From positions 475,873-539,872 of the forward strand of contig ML677465.1 of NCBI GenBank assembly GCA_007922305.1: DNA of 64,000 nt. Reading direction: 5' to 3'. The translations under genes and the position numbers were made by a program. Every line of letters begins with the position of its first letter. Within the stretch, counting starts at the first letter, position 1. Origin of the DNA: Dermatemys mawii. Its lineage: Eukaryota; Chordata; Testudines; Dermatemydidae. Below, piece by piece: positions 34,715 through 46,140 of this stretch. The notes beneath the pieces are model-generated. The model saw only the letters and a list, made by a program, of their open reading frames with translations. It had not been told where the DNA came from and did not search any database.

Positions 34715-34879
34715 ATTTCATTGTCTGGTTTCTGACATCGGGTGGAATGAGGCAGCACAGCACCAGCATTTCCACCTGGGATGAAATGATTCAAAAGACG
34801 TGCATCTGAATCGACAATTGCCTCAGCTGTGGGGTTCTTCTCTAGCAAGGGGGGCAAAGTAATGGGGCCCAGCAAGTTA

Positions 34880-35430
34880 TCCAAATGTCTGTTAAGTTAG
34901 CATGCTAAAGGCAGGGCCAGAGAAGCAGGAAATGCTGGAGCAAGTCCAATTATAAGCTCTGGCATATTAATCATGCCCGTTGAAGTCTGGCACTGCTAGC
35001 ATAGTTCAGTTAACCGCAACTGTAGCTATCTATAATCTTGATCTAAATAATAGCAGCCATCCAGCCATAGCTAGATGTAAAGGAAGAAAATATGCTTTTT
35101 ATTCCAAATTGAAAGTTGCGATGATGCTATCAAAATATCGTCTCCGCTCATTCCTTATAAGGTATGTTCCAAACTTGGGCCTTTCCATTGGAGAGTACCA
35201 TACGGAAGTCTATTTTTAATACTAACTGAAGACTATAAATCTTGCCTTGTAACTGTGACAGGGTGGGGGCAGCTTTGAACCTGTGTGTTTTTGGCTGTTA
35301 CCCCTCCCTGCATCGCTGCTGTATAACTAATAAAGTTCCTCAGGCTGTTTGACCCAAACTCAGAAATGTGGTTCTTTTTCCACAACACAAGCCAACCAGG
35401 TTTGTCCACAAGTCTCTAAATCTGAGAAAC
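34880..35430. mobile_element. Unclassified insertion inside the Gypsy gag
   Basis: Sequence with no Gypsy similarity separates the capsid part of gag from its zinc knuckle. It includes 'tgtgacagggtgggggcagc' at 35266 and a possible poly(A) signal 'ctaataaagttcc' near 35327, suggesting LTR origin. The borders are approximate. Confidence 0.4.
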
Positions 35431-35639
35431 ACTGAAGTCCGTCATTAGGCTTGTGCTTATATTGTGGGAAACCCAGATATCTTGCCTTGACGTGTCTGGT
35501 GAAGACTTGGGCAGAACTGGGACCAGGAAACACCAGGTCCCGTGCTCCAAGGAATCAATCCAAACAGAGCTGGTCTTCTCTCTCCTTCAGTAGTTAACAG
35601 CACCCATGGGCCACAGCTGGCAAAGCAGGACCCCCAGGT

Positions 35640-36650
35640 CAGTTTCTGATGCAACTCCAAATACCTTTATAATCCAACTGCTGGTAAGCTCAGAAATTCA
35701 CCTAGAGATCCAAGTCCACTCAGAGGCCTCGGGTAATGTTAAGGACTTGAACCATGCAGATCTCACCATGCACAAGAACTCTTCTGATCTGATCGAGACT
35801 GTTGATGGGTCTCTTCTCTGCACAGAACAACAATCCACCAGGCCTTTCCGCTAATGGTTATCACCCTCTGGGTGCATCAGGAAAAACTCCAGTTTGGATT
35901 ATTCTGGGCCCCATGTGTGGTCATGCTAGGCATGTCCTGGCTAACAACCCATGACCCCATATTCGTTGGCAGGAGACCCTACACTTTAGCTCCCACTATT
36001 GCCAGTTATCCTGCCTCCCAAGATCTGAGAACCAGACCAGTATGCTCTGTGGTTCATATCACCCACTGGAAGACCCTGATCGTCAAGGAACAGGATCGCT
36101 AAGACCCTGACCGCCCCCTACAGTTCCATTTGCTGTGGCCAAAATCCCTCACAAATATCGTGACTTTGCCAATGTTCTGAAAAGAGGAAGGCAGATATCC
36201 TGCCATCACATGGAACTTACAATTGCCTGATCAATCTCCAGCCTAAAGCCAAGGTCCCATTTGGTCAGATATATGCCCTCTTTGAACCTGAACTTCAGGG
36301 TATCCACATATACTTTTAGGAGAACATTGAGAAGGGTGTCATCCACCTGTCCACATCCCCAGAGGGCTCTCCAAACTTTATAGTCAAGAAGAAGAAGGAT
36401 TCTTTGCAGCTCTGTATTGACTATATGGTCCTGAAGAAGCTAACCGTATGAAACTGCTCCCACTTATAAATGAGCTCTTAGACCGGTTATGGGAAGCCCG
36501 TATTTTCATGAAGTTAGACATAAGTGGGGCCTATAACATGGTGCACAAGCATGAGGGAGATGAGTGGAAGACCATCTTTCATACCCTATATGGCTTCTAT
36601 GAATATCTATTCATGCCGTTCAGCGTAAGCAATGCCAAAGCAACATAGGA
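35640..36650 (+). pseudogene. Gypsy protease / reverse transcriptase remnant
   Basis: A region with MLGMSWLTTHDP (about 35920-35955) matches the linker after the aspartic protease (.LG..WL..H.P). Further on, 36448-36645 reads LLPLINELLDRLWEARIFMK, LDISGAYNMV, EGDEWKTIFHT and YGFYEYLFMPF, the RT palm segment containing the first catalytic aspartate (LD). The YxDD motif and everything after it are missing. Confidence 0.82.
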
Positions 36651-36659
36651 ACATACATG

Positions 36660-37377
36660 GGGTGATCTTCGTTCAGTATCCCCGCTCCAGTCCCTTCTAA
36701 AATACTAATTAGGTAAAAATTAGTAACCACACGCCCCCTGGGCATGCTTTTAAGACACATGACTACTTCGAGGGAAAAGAGTATAAGAATCAAGCAAAGT
36801 AAATTACTGTGGATGGGATTCCTTAATTGACACTTGAAGAAGCAACACTTCTAGATAGAGTAGAAGTGTTGCTCTGGGGCTCGAGTAGGGCTGTGAACCA
36901 GAGGGGTCTCAAGGCAACCAAGGCCTTGCCTCAAGGGAATCCAGGACAGACCAGAGGGCTGAAAAGAACAGACCAGGTGGAAAAAAGTAATCTATGAAAT
37001 TGGTAACCACCGTCTCTGTTTGCCAAGCAGGAACTGCGTGATGCTAGCGCAGGGCCTGTTTGTGTATGTTTGTGAAAAAGAGATTTGATAAGAGGAATGT
37101 ATAGCTCTTAACATATAGCACTTAATGTCTAACATAGGGGTTATGTGCTTAATATAACCCTTTACTGCTTATATAATGCCTTCTCAATAGATTATTGAAG
37201 ACAATTACTGTGGACCTTTTCCACGGGTATGACAGAAATCTCCTCTACCAGGAGCCAGTAAAGATCCATTTCATGGGTTGTAGTACCCCCTGTTGTCAAC
37301 AGTGATTGTCTTGGTTGGAGTTCTTTGCAGAAATGGGACTCCTGAACAGACATTCTTTGGTTGTGTCCACCATTTTA
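36660..37377. other. Unclassified sequence, probably part of an LTR element
   Basis: Includes a 13-base perfect inverted repeat (36841-36853 / 36861-36873) and TATA-like 'tgcttatataatgcc' near 37160. No similarity to the other repeats could be seen, so its class is open. Confidence 0.35.
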
Positions 37378-37384
37378 GGGAGTC

Positions 37385-38150
37385 TGGTGGGGTGGCTGCT
37401 CCACCCCCACGAGAGTGTGGGCTAGAACAGGCCAGAGCGGCTGCGTGGGCTGGCAGTCAGTCAAGGAGGGCCTGTGAGAGCCAGTCAGGGCTGAGCAACA
37501 GGCAGCCAGTCAGGGCCAGGCTCAGCCATATATAAAGGCTGCTCACAGAGAAGTGAGGCAGTCTCTCCCTGGCAGGCAAGGGAGAAGGACTGATTCCTGT
37601 GAACAGGGGTCGCACCTGGGACAGATCAGTGCTGGGCAGGCTCAGGGGAACAGGGAAGAGCTCTGGCCCATTACCTGCCAGGCTGCGGCCCTGACTGGAA
37701 GAGCCGATAAGGTGCAAGCAGGCCAAAGGAGAAGTGGCCCAGGGAACGTAGTCCTACGAGGGGAGAGAAGGAGGGCAGGGAGGCTGCTGCTAGAGGGTCC
37801 CTGGGTCGCGAACCAGAGTAGCAGGCGGGCCTGGGTCCTCCCTTCCCCCTTGTACTGCACCTGGCCATGGGAGAGTGGCCATAACAGACTGCAACCGGCC
37901 CTTGAGTGAGGAGCTAGACTGTGAGGTTGCGGTTGACCACTGCGGCAGGAGTGGTTAAAGACCCCCGTCCCGGCAGCAGATGGGGACTGTCAGAAACTGA
38001 TGCTGCCGAGCCGAGCAACACGGGTCCAGAGGTCAGCACAGCAACCGACGGATGGGGCACTACAGGTGGAGGGCACTCAGGACTGCTGAGAGCTAATTCC
38101 CATACTAACCAGCAGGAGGCACCGCGGTGCTGAGTCCCAACTCCGTCACA
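37385..38150 (+). mobile_element. Solo LTR, 'gggtccctgggt' family (copy 3), with direct repeats
   Basis: The element reads TGGTGGGGTGG ... CTCCGTCACA. The word GGGAGTC is repeated exactly on both sides (37378-37384 and 38151-38157), slightly longer than the usual 4-6 bases. TATA box 'ccatatataaaggctgc' near 37526, then the conserved 'gagggtccctgggtcgcgaa', 'ggcgggcctgggtcctccc' and 'aggaggcaccgcggtgctga'. Confidence 0.78.
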
Positions 38151-38159
38151 GGGAGTCTT

Positions 38160-39876
38160 TGACCCTGCATGGCATTGTAACACGTTTGTTGAGGTCGTGC
38201 CTGTGCCATATGTACACTGTTTGAAGCCAGGCCTATAAGCATCTCATGTGAAATTTGGTGTGTTTGACAACAAATATTGCTGACATACGCCCCAAGAGCT
38301 GTACATATGTTCTGACTGATGTTTATGGGCTGTCCATCAGTGCTAAATTAAATTGACTAATGTGGTGAAGCATTGCTGAGGTAGCATTGCTGCTGCTGTT
38401 GAACAATCGGGACAGACTCCTATGAATTCCAGTTTCTGGATGGGAATTGGTGTGGATTTTTGTGCATTTTTCTAGAACCCTAGGCTCATGAAAATGATTA
38501 TCATATTCCGTGTGGCATTTCTTGTTGCGTTGGTGTCCTTATGAGGCAATCATCCAAGTATTGAAATATCATGACTCCATGTCTGCAGAGGCATGCCACC
38601 ATGACAGCTAGAACTTTGGAGAAAGCCCTTGGGGTTGTGGACAAGCCAAATGCTAATACTTTGTACTGGAAGTGTTGTTTCCCTAGGTGGGACCTCAAGA
38701 ATATTCTGTGTGATGGTTGGATGGCAATGTGGAAATATGCCTCCTGCAGACTGAGGGTCCAGAGCCAATCCTCTTTTTCTAATACTGGAATTATGGTTGA
38801 TACTGTTACCATCTTCAAATGTTGAGTTTTTACAAATTTGTTGAGTTTCCTTAGATCTAATATGGGTCTCCATCCACCTGTCTTTTTCTGCGTGAGAAAA
38901 TAATTTGAATAGAATTATTCAAATTTTCCCTCTGTGTTGAATTGGTACAAGTTCCACTGAACCAAGATAAATAAGATTATTTACTTCCTGCTGCAACAGT
39001 GATTTATGAGTGGGTCCCTGAAGAGGGACAGGGAGGGAAGGTGGATGAGATGAAGATAAAGGGGATGGAGTAACCAGTTTGGATCATTTCTAAAGCTCGT
39101 CTGTCAAGATGCTGCACCAAACTAGGTGAAAAGGTGACAAACAATCTCCAAATGGTTGAGAGGTAGTTTCTGTTTCTAGCATTAGAATAAGCAGTTGTCT
39201 CATGCCCTCAACCACATCTTAAAAATTGCTGTCTAGTTTTGGCTTGTTGGGACGTTGAAGGTTGTGGCTGTCAACATCCGGTTTGCCTTTGCTTGTGGCA
39301 TTGGCCATACTGTCTATTTTGTGCGTATGGTGGTGATCTGAATCCCTGGGGATAATACCTTCCCTGTTTCTTTTTATTTGCAGGTGTGTAGATACCCAGG
39401 GTGCTCTTGAGTCTTTAAGGGTGTGGAGAGATTCATCTGTTTTATCTGAAAATAATTTTGGGTCTTCGAAGAGAAAGTCCTTGACTATTGCCTGGACATC
39501 CCTGGGGATCCCCAAGGGAGAGAGCCAGGATGCCCGGTGCATAACCACAGATGTTGCTATGGATCATGCTGCCATGTCTGTGGAGTCAAGAGGCCTGCAA
39601 GGCCAACCTGGTGATGAGATGTCCTTCAGCAATATTCGCTTTAAATTGTTCTTTTTGATCATCAGGCAAATTGTTAATAAAGTCTGACAGTTTCAAAAAG
39701 ATGGTGTGCATGTATTTCACCAGTAGAGCAACATAAGTAGCTACGCAGAACTGAAGTGTTGCAGAGGAATAGGCCTGCCGGCCTAAGAAATCCAACCTTT
39801 TGGCAGGAGGGGGATCAGGGCTGGGGCAGGGGGTTGGGGCACGGGAGGGGCTTAGGGGTACAGGCTCCAGCGGCAC
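38160..39876 (-). pseudogene. DIRS-like gag and reverse transcriptase remnant
   Basis: On the minus strand a gag-like part comes first, in two frames: 39586-39876 with LGRQAYSSATLQFCVATYVA and LVKYMHTIFLKLSDFINNLP, then 39219-39548 with MHRASWLSPLGIPRDVQA and KTDESLHTLKDSRAP. It is followed by a reverse-transcriptase part (38501-38818: SLQEAYFHIAIQPSHRIFLR, FGLSTTPRAFSKVLA and QYLDDCLI). The YLDD box is present. Gag-RT order and wording match DIRS elements. Frameshifts and missing parts make it inactive; a hAT MITE remnant joins its 5' side. Confidence 0.82.
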
Positions 39877-40208
39877 TTACCTCAATCAGTTCCTGGAAGC
39901 AGGGGCATGTTCCCACCTCCGGCTCTTATGCAGATGCATGGCCAGGTGGCTCTGCATGCTGCCCCATCCACAGCTGCCAACAGGAGCTGCAGGGATGGCA
40001 CTTGGGGCAGGAGCAGCGTATGGAGCCCCCGGCTGCTCCTACATGTAGGAGCCAGAGCGGGGACATGCTGCTTCCTCCAGGAGCTGCATAGAGCCACGGC
40101 ACAAGCACACGGTGTGGCTCCCGACCCCACTCTCCAGCAGGAGCTCAAGGGCCAGATTAAATTGACTGGTGGGCTGGATGTAGCCTGCGGGCCATACTTT
40201 GCCCACCT
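39790..40208. mobile_element. hAT MITE, one end eroded
   Basis: The right end 'gggctggatgtagcctgcgg' followed by 'gccatactttgcccacctgtg' is the same terminal type as the element at 3030-3792. The left terminal repeat is degraded beyond recognition. GC-rich interior with many open frames. Confidence 0.55.
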
Positions 40209-40249
40209 GTGTTCTAGACTCTTGCTGGGTATCTAACTGATTGGGACAG

Positions 40250-40745
40250 GTATGGCTCAGACAAATGTTTCTGAGAACCTGCAGAACACATCCATGCCCG
40301 AGATCTCCTGCAAGCCTTTCACCACATGTACCCCAAGAAACCAGGCTCCAAGGCCCCTGGATGGCACGACACCCTCAATGGGGCGGGGGGCACTGTCAGA
40401 GCCTGCAGCAGAGCTAGTCTCCAGGCAGCCTCATCACTACAGCTGGCCTGTACCAGGCTGCCTGACCGGCCACATAACCTGATTGGCTGGAGGGTCTAGC
40501 AGGCCAGCTCTTAAGCCAGCAGCTGCAGCTAACTGGCTTCTCAATGCTCATGCCCAACATTGTGCCTGCTGCTCCTGCCTTGCACCCAGCCTTGTCTCTG
40601 TCCTGCCCTTGCCTTGAACCCTTCTTTCCCTGCTACCCTGCTTACTCCTGTTCCTGACTTCTGGATTGACCTGTGGCTCTGGCTTCTCACTACTGACTCC
40701 GGCTTGAGCCCTTGCAGGTTCCCAAGCATTTTCCTCACAGGTAAG
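40250..40745 (+). mobile_element. Gypsy LTR fragment
   Basis: 'attggctggagggtctagca', 'ctcttaagccagcagctgca' and the 'ttgccttgaacccttct ... tgttcctgacttctgg' part match the LTR remnant at 33917-34199. The TATA function may be 'ctcttaag'. The fragment stops at 40745 and no coding region follows. Confidence 0.65.
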
Positions 40746-40790
40746 AGGCTGCCCATGGATGCTGATACATGTGTGTTTATACCCTGTAAT

Positions 40791-41064
40791 CAGGGGCGGC
40801 TCTATGTTTTCTGGCGCCCCAAGCGCGGCAGTAAGGCAGCCTTTGGCGGCATGCCTCTGGGAGGTCCAGCGGTCCTGCAAATTTGGCGGCGTTTTTGCGG
40901 GAGGTTGGCGGGTCCCTTGTCTTCCGTTTACCCGCCACCAAATCCACGCAGGCATGCCACCGAAGTCCGCCTGACTGCCGCCCTGACAGCGACTGGCGGG
41001 CCGCCCCCTGCGGCTTGTCGCCCCAGGTACGCGCTTGCTGCGCTGGTGCCTGGAGCCACCCCTG
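40791..41064. mobile_element. hAT MITE with 8-bp target duplication (one mismatch)
   Basis: The left end is CAGGGGCGGCTCTATG and the right end in reverse is CAGGGGTGGCTCCAGGC. The flanks are CCTGTAAT (40783-40790) and CCTGTAAC (41065-41072). The GC-rich interior with 'gccgcc' repeats creates overlapping open frames on both strands that are not genes. Confidence 0.88.
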
Positions 41065-41290
41065 CCTGTAACTAACAGCTGTATCATAAAGGATATTTTG
41101 AAGGGGGCTGATGGGCTGTGCAGCTGTGTGCACGGTGGACACACACATGCAGGAAGTGAATACAACTTATTTAATAGTGTGGCAGTGTCAGACTGGCATG
41201 TTTTGATGTGCACACTGGCATATTGCAGAATCGTCACACTGAAGTTCGGTGGTGTGCACATCTGCTGAAAGCAGGGAAAACCCTACATAC

Positions 41291-41480
41291 CATTCTGGGT
41301 TAGCTTGGTGGAGCAGACGAGGATGGAGATTTGGAAGCTGTCCCGGGAAGATATGCCCATACCAGCCATGCCACCGCTCACTCGGAATGAGGAACCAGAA
41401 AGGGTCTTTGCGTCTGACAGACTTCTCATAAAAGGCAGATTCAGATAAGAGCTGGCATCCTCCAATTTCCTGATGTCGCC
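41291..41480 (-). CDS. DOCK5-like: DOCK exon e (linker after DHR-1)
   Basis: 190 nt, acceptor GATTTTAG, donor ATG|GTATGT, phase 0 in and phase 1 out. It begins [16 protein letters not shown] and ends [17 protein letters not shown] plus one base of a valine codon. The middle (a Ser/Gly-rich stretch of about 25 residues) is the variable loop also seen in DOCK1/2/5, where it is poorly conserved. The ends DASSYL.LP and [16 protein letters not shown] are strongly conserved family text. Confidence 0.95.
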
Positions 41481-41724
41481 CTAAAATCCAAAGTGTGTCA
41501 TCAGAATGGGCGGGACATAAAAGATTCAACCTGCACGACTCCGCATTTTTGCTAAGTTTGGTTGATAGCAGTAACTGTGTTGACGTAATAGACTTAGACT
41601 TGGTAACGTATTGACTTAGTCCCACATGACATTCTGGTAAAATAATTAGCACTACACTAAGTCAGTGAAGAAGACAGATTTAAAAGATTACAAATTGGCT
41701 AACTGCTAGAACTCAAAAAGTAAT

Positions 41725-43575
41725 TGTGACATTGCACTCCATATGTTTTATGGAAATATGCTTATGAGTGTAAGTATGATGTAGCTAGAATATGCTTTAA
41801 GCAAAAGGTATCCTGTAAGGTATTACTACAAATCTTATAATCTACTGAGTGTGTTCATCCTATTTGTATGAATGTATCATTCTTGTATCTGAAACTAAGA
41901 ATGTGATGTATAATTCTGAAGTCCTATTGTAATTATGCAAAGTGTGGGCCATTAGTGGTGGTTTGGAAGTTTGATGGCTTCCATTGACTAGGACAATTGG
42001 TTGTAAATGGCTCTGTTTACTTGCAAACCTCCCTGGATAAGTGCGGGCCAGCCCTGGAAGAATAAAGAATGAGGTCTCACAGAATATGTGACCCTGTCAC
42101 GGGATACATCTTAAACCTGGGGCTTTTCCATTTAGAAGGAGGGGTGGAGATCCAGAGAAACAAAGGGTTCCTGACTTGGGCCAAAGCTATAAAAGAGGGT
42201 TGAATGGAACAAAGGGGGCTACCCATCATGAGACCACTCCTGCTTTCCACCTAAGATGTCTGCTGGAACTAACAAGGACTGTTGTAACTATATGGCTTTT
42301 CTGTAGCCATGCTGGAGGCCTGAACCAAAGCCGCCTTCTGCAGCCAGACTGAAGAAGTAGCAACCATTTGCTGTAGGCTTGGAGTCACATACTCACATTA
42401 CAGCTATAACGTATTTTAAAAGATTCACCTCAGGCTATGAGGAGGGGACTTCGCCCTAATAGCTCTCCACTGTCACCAGATAAAGAAACAGATCTTAAGA
42501 TTGGTAAAGAAAACTTAAGTAACACCATTCTGTCTGGCAAGAAACTGCTTATCACTAGAGAATGTTGTGGAATCCTCATTGTATGATCATTGTCATTACA
42601 CTTCCCTATTGTTTGATACTGTGATCTCTGGTTTGTAATTGTTTCTGTCTGCTGTATACTTTATTTTGCTAGGTGTAAATCAATTAAGGTGGTGGGATAT
42701 GATTGGTTAGGTAATTTTACTAAGATAATTGATTAAGGTATAAATAAGCAGGACTCAAATTTCATTATAAAAACTGGGGTCCAAGAAGGAGCTCAGGAGA
42801 GAAAGAAGATCAGAAGCAGAAGAAAGGAGGAAAAAGGCTGGAAGAAGAGCAGAGGAGACAAGGAACCCCCGAGGAAAAGAACTCCCCTCCAAGACCCAGC
42901 CCAAGATAAGAGCTGCCAGGGCTTTTCTGCAGGACCGTGACGTGCAGCAGCTAAGATCCAGAGACTCACCTTGCCTGTCATATACAGGGGAAGCCAGCCT
43001 GCCTGTCCCAGGTTTGGGGAGAATGACACTGTGTGCTTAGCATGTGTATTCTGCTTGTTTGGGAATTGTCAATCAATAGAGGATAAGAATATTACTGTGT
43101 GAGGCTCTTTCAGTGGCTAAAGATCCTGCCAACCCGCAGCAAGATGTGCCCTGAGCCCTAGGAATTGGGTAAGGGTGGCTGTATAAATTAGCAGGGTTTC
43201 ACCTTGAGCCCTAGGAACTGGGTAAAGGTGTGTGTCCCTATAGTGTGGAAGGGATAGAGAAATTTGTGTGGGTAACACTGTACCAGGGGCAAGGATTAGG
43301 CCCAGACTAGGAAGGAGTCTAGTCTGTGAAAGAAGTTATTGGAACATCTCTGAGGGTGAGATTTGTCTGTATTCAGTTTCTTAATGTATTATGCTTAGAC
43401 TTGTGTGTTTTGTTTTATTTTGCTCTGTAACTTTCTTTGTTCTGTCTGTTATTACTTGAAATCACTTAAATCCTATTTTTTATACTTAATAAAATCACTT
43501 TTGTTTATTAGTAAACCCAGAGTAAGTGATTAATACCTGTGGGAGCAAACAGCTGTGCATATCTCTCTATCGTGT
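41725..43575 (+). mobile_element. Long LTR-like repeat, family X copy 3, containing a nested LTR
   Basis: It starts TGTGACATTGCACTCC, parallel to the copy at 25030. The outer text breaks at 42282 and resumes at 43278 with 'ggcccagactagg'. It then has 'ttggaacatctctgagggtg', 'taataaaatcacttttg' near 43487 and 'ctgtgcatatctct'. The right border is approximate. Confidence 0.7.
42283..43277 (+). mobile_element. LTR family Y, 995 bp, inserted in LTR X with CTGT duplication
   Basis: The element runs TGTAACTATATGG ... GGGTAACA with the usual TG/CA ends. CTGT is repeated on both sides (42279-42282, 43278-43281). TATA-like 'aaggtataaataagcagg' lies near 42736, with a purine-rich leader after it. The first 300 bases recur at 954-1255. 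Confidence 0.75.
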
Positions 43576-43649
43576 TATAGAGGGTGGACAATTTATGAGT
43601 TTATCCTGGATAAGCTTTATACAGAGTAAAATGGATTTATTTGGGGTTT

Positions 43650-44030
43650 GGATGCCATTGGGATTGGGTATCAGGGTGTTGGAGATAGGTGCCAACGAGT
43701 CCATGACTCTGCGGTGCTGCAACCAGTGCCAGTATTGTGAGTGGTACTGGCTGCATTGGGAGACAGAAGACTCGGCCTCCAACATGGAAGAGTACTCTGA
43801 GCCTGACCACGGGAGGGCAGAGCCCGACGGTGCCAGGGAGCAGTACCGGGGTGATGGGGAGCGGTGCTGTAACATCGTGGGCCGTCAAGGCCCCACTCCA
43901 GGAGGCTCCATAGCCAGCCCAGCGGGACCTGCCTGGGAAAAAACTTTCCGGCAATTGTCCTCACGGCGCACGCACACCTGATTGAGTGCTTGTTCACATC
44001 AATTCCAAAGAAGAACTGGGTTGTTTTGGT
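43650..44030. mobile_element. DIRS-like 5'/terminal fragment
   Basis: Ends with 'tcaattccaaagaagaac', the inverted end motif of the DIRS-like elements. The upstream 'cggtgctgcaaccagtgcca' style GC-rich text resembles 53900-54600. Frames on both strands here are by-products. Confidence 0.45.
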
Positions 44031-44185
44031 ATGATTTGTTCCTGTCAAATCCATGTTGGTGGCTACTTATAACCCTGTTATCCTGTAGGACAGTGCTTAC
44101 TTACTGATTTCTCAATAATTTTTCCAGTATCTTTCCAGTTATATGAATATTCATATGGTAATAGTCCCTCTACATGGCTCTGCTC

Positions 44186-44270
44186 TATTTATTTATTATT
44201 TGTATTGCAGTAGTATCTAGGAGCCCCAAAGGGATCAAGGCCCTGTTGTGCAAGAAGCAGGTTCAGTTAC
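44186..44270. mobile_element. Short L2/MIR-like fragment
   Basis: 'tagtatctaggagccccaaa' with 'ggatcaaggccctgttgtgc' matches the same ancient repeat class as 2725-2852. Confidence 0.4.
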
Positions 44271-44756
44271 GGGCACACTGCATTTCCAGAAAAGTACCGA
44301 AAGGTCTATCAGAAAAGAAAGAAAAGTGATCCTGGATAAGAGGTGCTGCGTTATGCACAGAGATTAAGGGCATCATGACAGGGTGCATAAACCCTACGCC
44401 AGCCTAGAAGGGGATAAGGAGTTACTTTGAGCTGGAGTTGCCCCACCCCACCGCACCTGCAAGTCATGCCAAGAATGTAGGAGGGGCTTAAAAGGAGGAA
44501 GTGCCACTCAGTGGTGGGCAGTCCTGGGAAGGGAGCAGGTTGCACAGCGCCCCCAGCTCCCATGAAGAGGTCCATGGGAAGGGTGACAGATCCACGGTCG
44601 GGAACATTTATAATTAGCCTGGATGAAGCACTAGAAAATATATTATAGGGAATTATCCTAAGCAGATCTCTGGAGCACAGGCTAAATGGGACCCAGTAGG
44701 GTTTCCCATCTTTGATTAATACCAGCACAGTGAAAGGAGGGAAGCAAAGACAGAGA
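44271..44756. other. Intron sequence, unassigned
   Basis: No clear element. The minus frame of 125 codons (44351-44728) has no domain or splice support. Confidence 0.35.
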
Positions 44757-46140
44757 ACATGAGAACAGTCATATTAGGTCAGACCAAGGTCCATCTAGCC
44801 CACTATCCAGTTTTACAACAGTGGCCAGTGCCAAGTGCTTCAGAGGGAACAAACATAGCAGGACAATTATTAAGTGATCCATCGCCTGTCATCCTATCTC
44901 AGCATCTGTCAGTCAGATGTTTAGGGATATCCGGATCATGCATTTGTGTCCCTGACCATCTTGGCAAATAGCCATTGATGGACTTATCCTCCATAAATTT
45001 ATTACAAAATTTTAATTCAGTTAAAATTTTGACAATGAGGTCCAGAGGTTGACTCTGCATTGTGTAAAGAAATACTTCCTTATGTTTGTTTCAAACCTGC
45101 TGCCTATTCATTTTATTGGGTGACCCCTTGTTCTTGTGTCATGTAAAGGGGTAAATAACATTTCCTTATTCACTTTCTCCACACCATACATGATTTATAG
45201 ACCTCTATCATATCCCCCTTAGTCATCTCTCTTCTAAGATGAAAAGTTCCAGTCTTTTTAATCTCTCCTCATATGGATGCTGTTCCATCCCTTCATCATT
45301 TCTGTTGTCCTTCTTTGAACATTTTCCAATTCTAATACATCTTTTTTGAGATAGAGCGACCAGAACTGCATGCAGTATTCAAGGTGTGGACATGCCATGG
45401 AATTTTATACTGCCATTATGATATTTTCTGACTTATTATCTATCACTTTCCTAATGGTTCCTAACATTCTGTTACTTTTTTTGACTGCTGCTGCATATTG
45501 ACTGGATATTTTCAGAAAACTATTCACGATGATTCCAAGATCTCTTTCTTGAGGGGTAACAGCTAATTTAGACCCCATCATTTTTTATGCATACTTGGGA
45601 TTACTTTTTCCAGTGTGCATTACTTTGCACTTATCAACACTGAATATCATCTGCCATTTTGTCCAGTCACCCAATTTTGTGAATGCCTTTGTAACTCTTC
45701 ACAATCAGCTTTGGATTTAACTATCTTGAGTAATTTTGTATCATCTTTAATCTTTGCCACCTCCCTGCTCACTCCCATGTCAAGATCACATAAGAATAAG
45801 TTGAACGGCTCAGGTCCCAATTCAGATTCTTGAAGGGCACCACTATTTACCTCTTTCCATTGTGAAAATTGGCCATTTATTCCTATCCTTTGTGTCCTGT
45901 CTTTTACCCAGCTACTGATCCATGAGAGGACCTTCCCTCTTATCCCATGACTTCTTACTTTGCTTAAGAGCCTTTGTTGAGCGACCTTGTCAAAGGCTTT
46001 CTGAACGTTCAAGTACACTATATCCACTGGATCACCTTTATCCACATGCTTGTTGACCCCCCTCAAATAATTCAAATAGATTGATGAAACACGATTTCCA
46101 TTTACAAAAGCCATGTTGACTCTTCCCCAGCATAGTGTGT
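44757..46140 (-). mobile_element. CR1 LINE, antisense, 5'-truncated
   Basis: It runs from the 3' end ('cagtcatattaggtcagacc') to the RT region. The minus frame 45647-46114 reads LNYLRGVNKHVDKGDPVDIV, YLNVQKAFDKV and WVKDRTQRIGINGQFSQWKE. The catalytic DD-type box is eroded (KIKDDTKLL). Inactive. Confidence 0.9.

Larger units (their letters stand above)
33917..36650 (+). mobile_element. Broken Ty3/Gypsy (sushi-type) retrotransposon
   Basis: The remains of an LTR (33917-34199, repeated 'gcttgacccttg.ctc' style text, shared with 40585-40740) are followed by gag from 34232. A zinc knuckle (LCLYCGKP.YL, about 35450-35480), a protease-linker region and the start of the reverse transcriptase to 36645 come next. 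A foreign block of about 550 bases splits gag. Stops and frameshifts make it non-functional. Confidence 0.8.

Noticed and set aside
40548..41261. 237-codon minus frame and its overlapping partners
   Set aside because: It spans a Gypsy LTR fragment and a GC-rich hAT MITE with a clear target duplication; not a gene.
43526..43981. 151-codon plus frame after an LTR
   Set aside because: It crosses the end of an LTR-like repeat into a DIRS-like terminal fragment; no domain and overlapping frames on the other strand.
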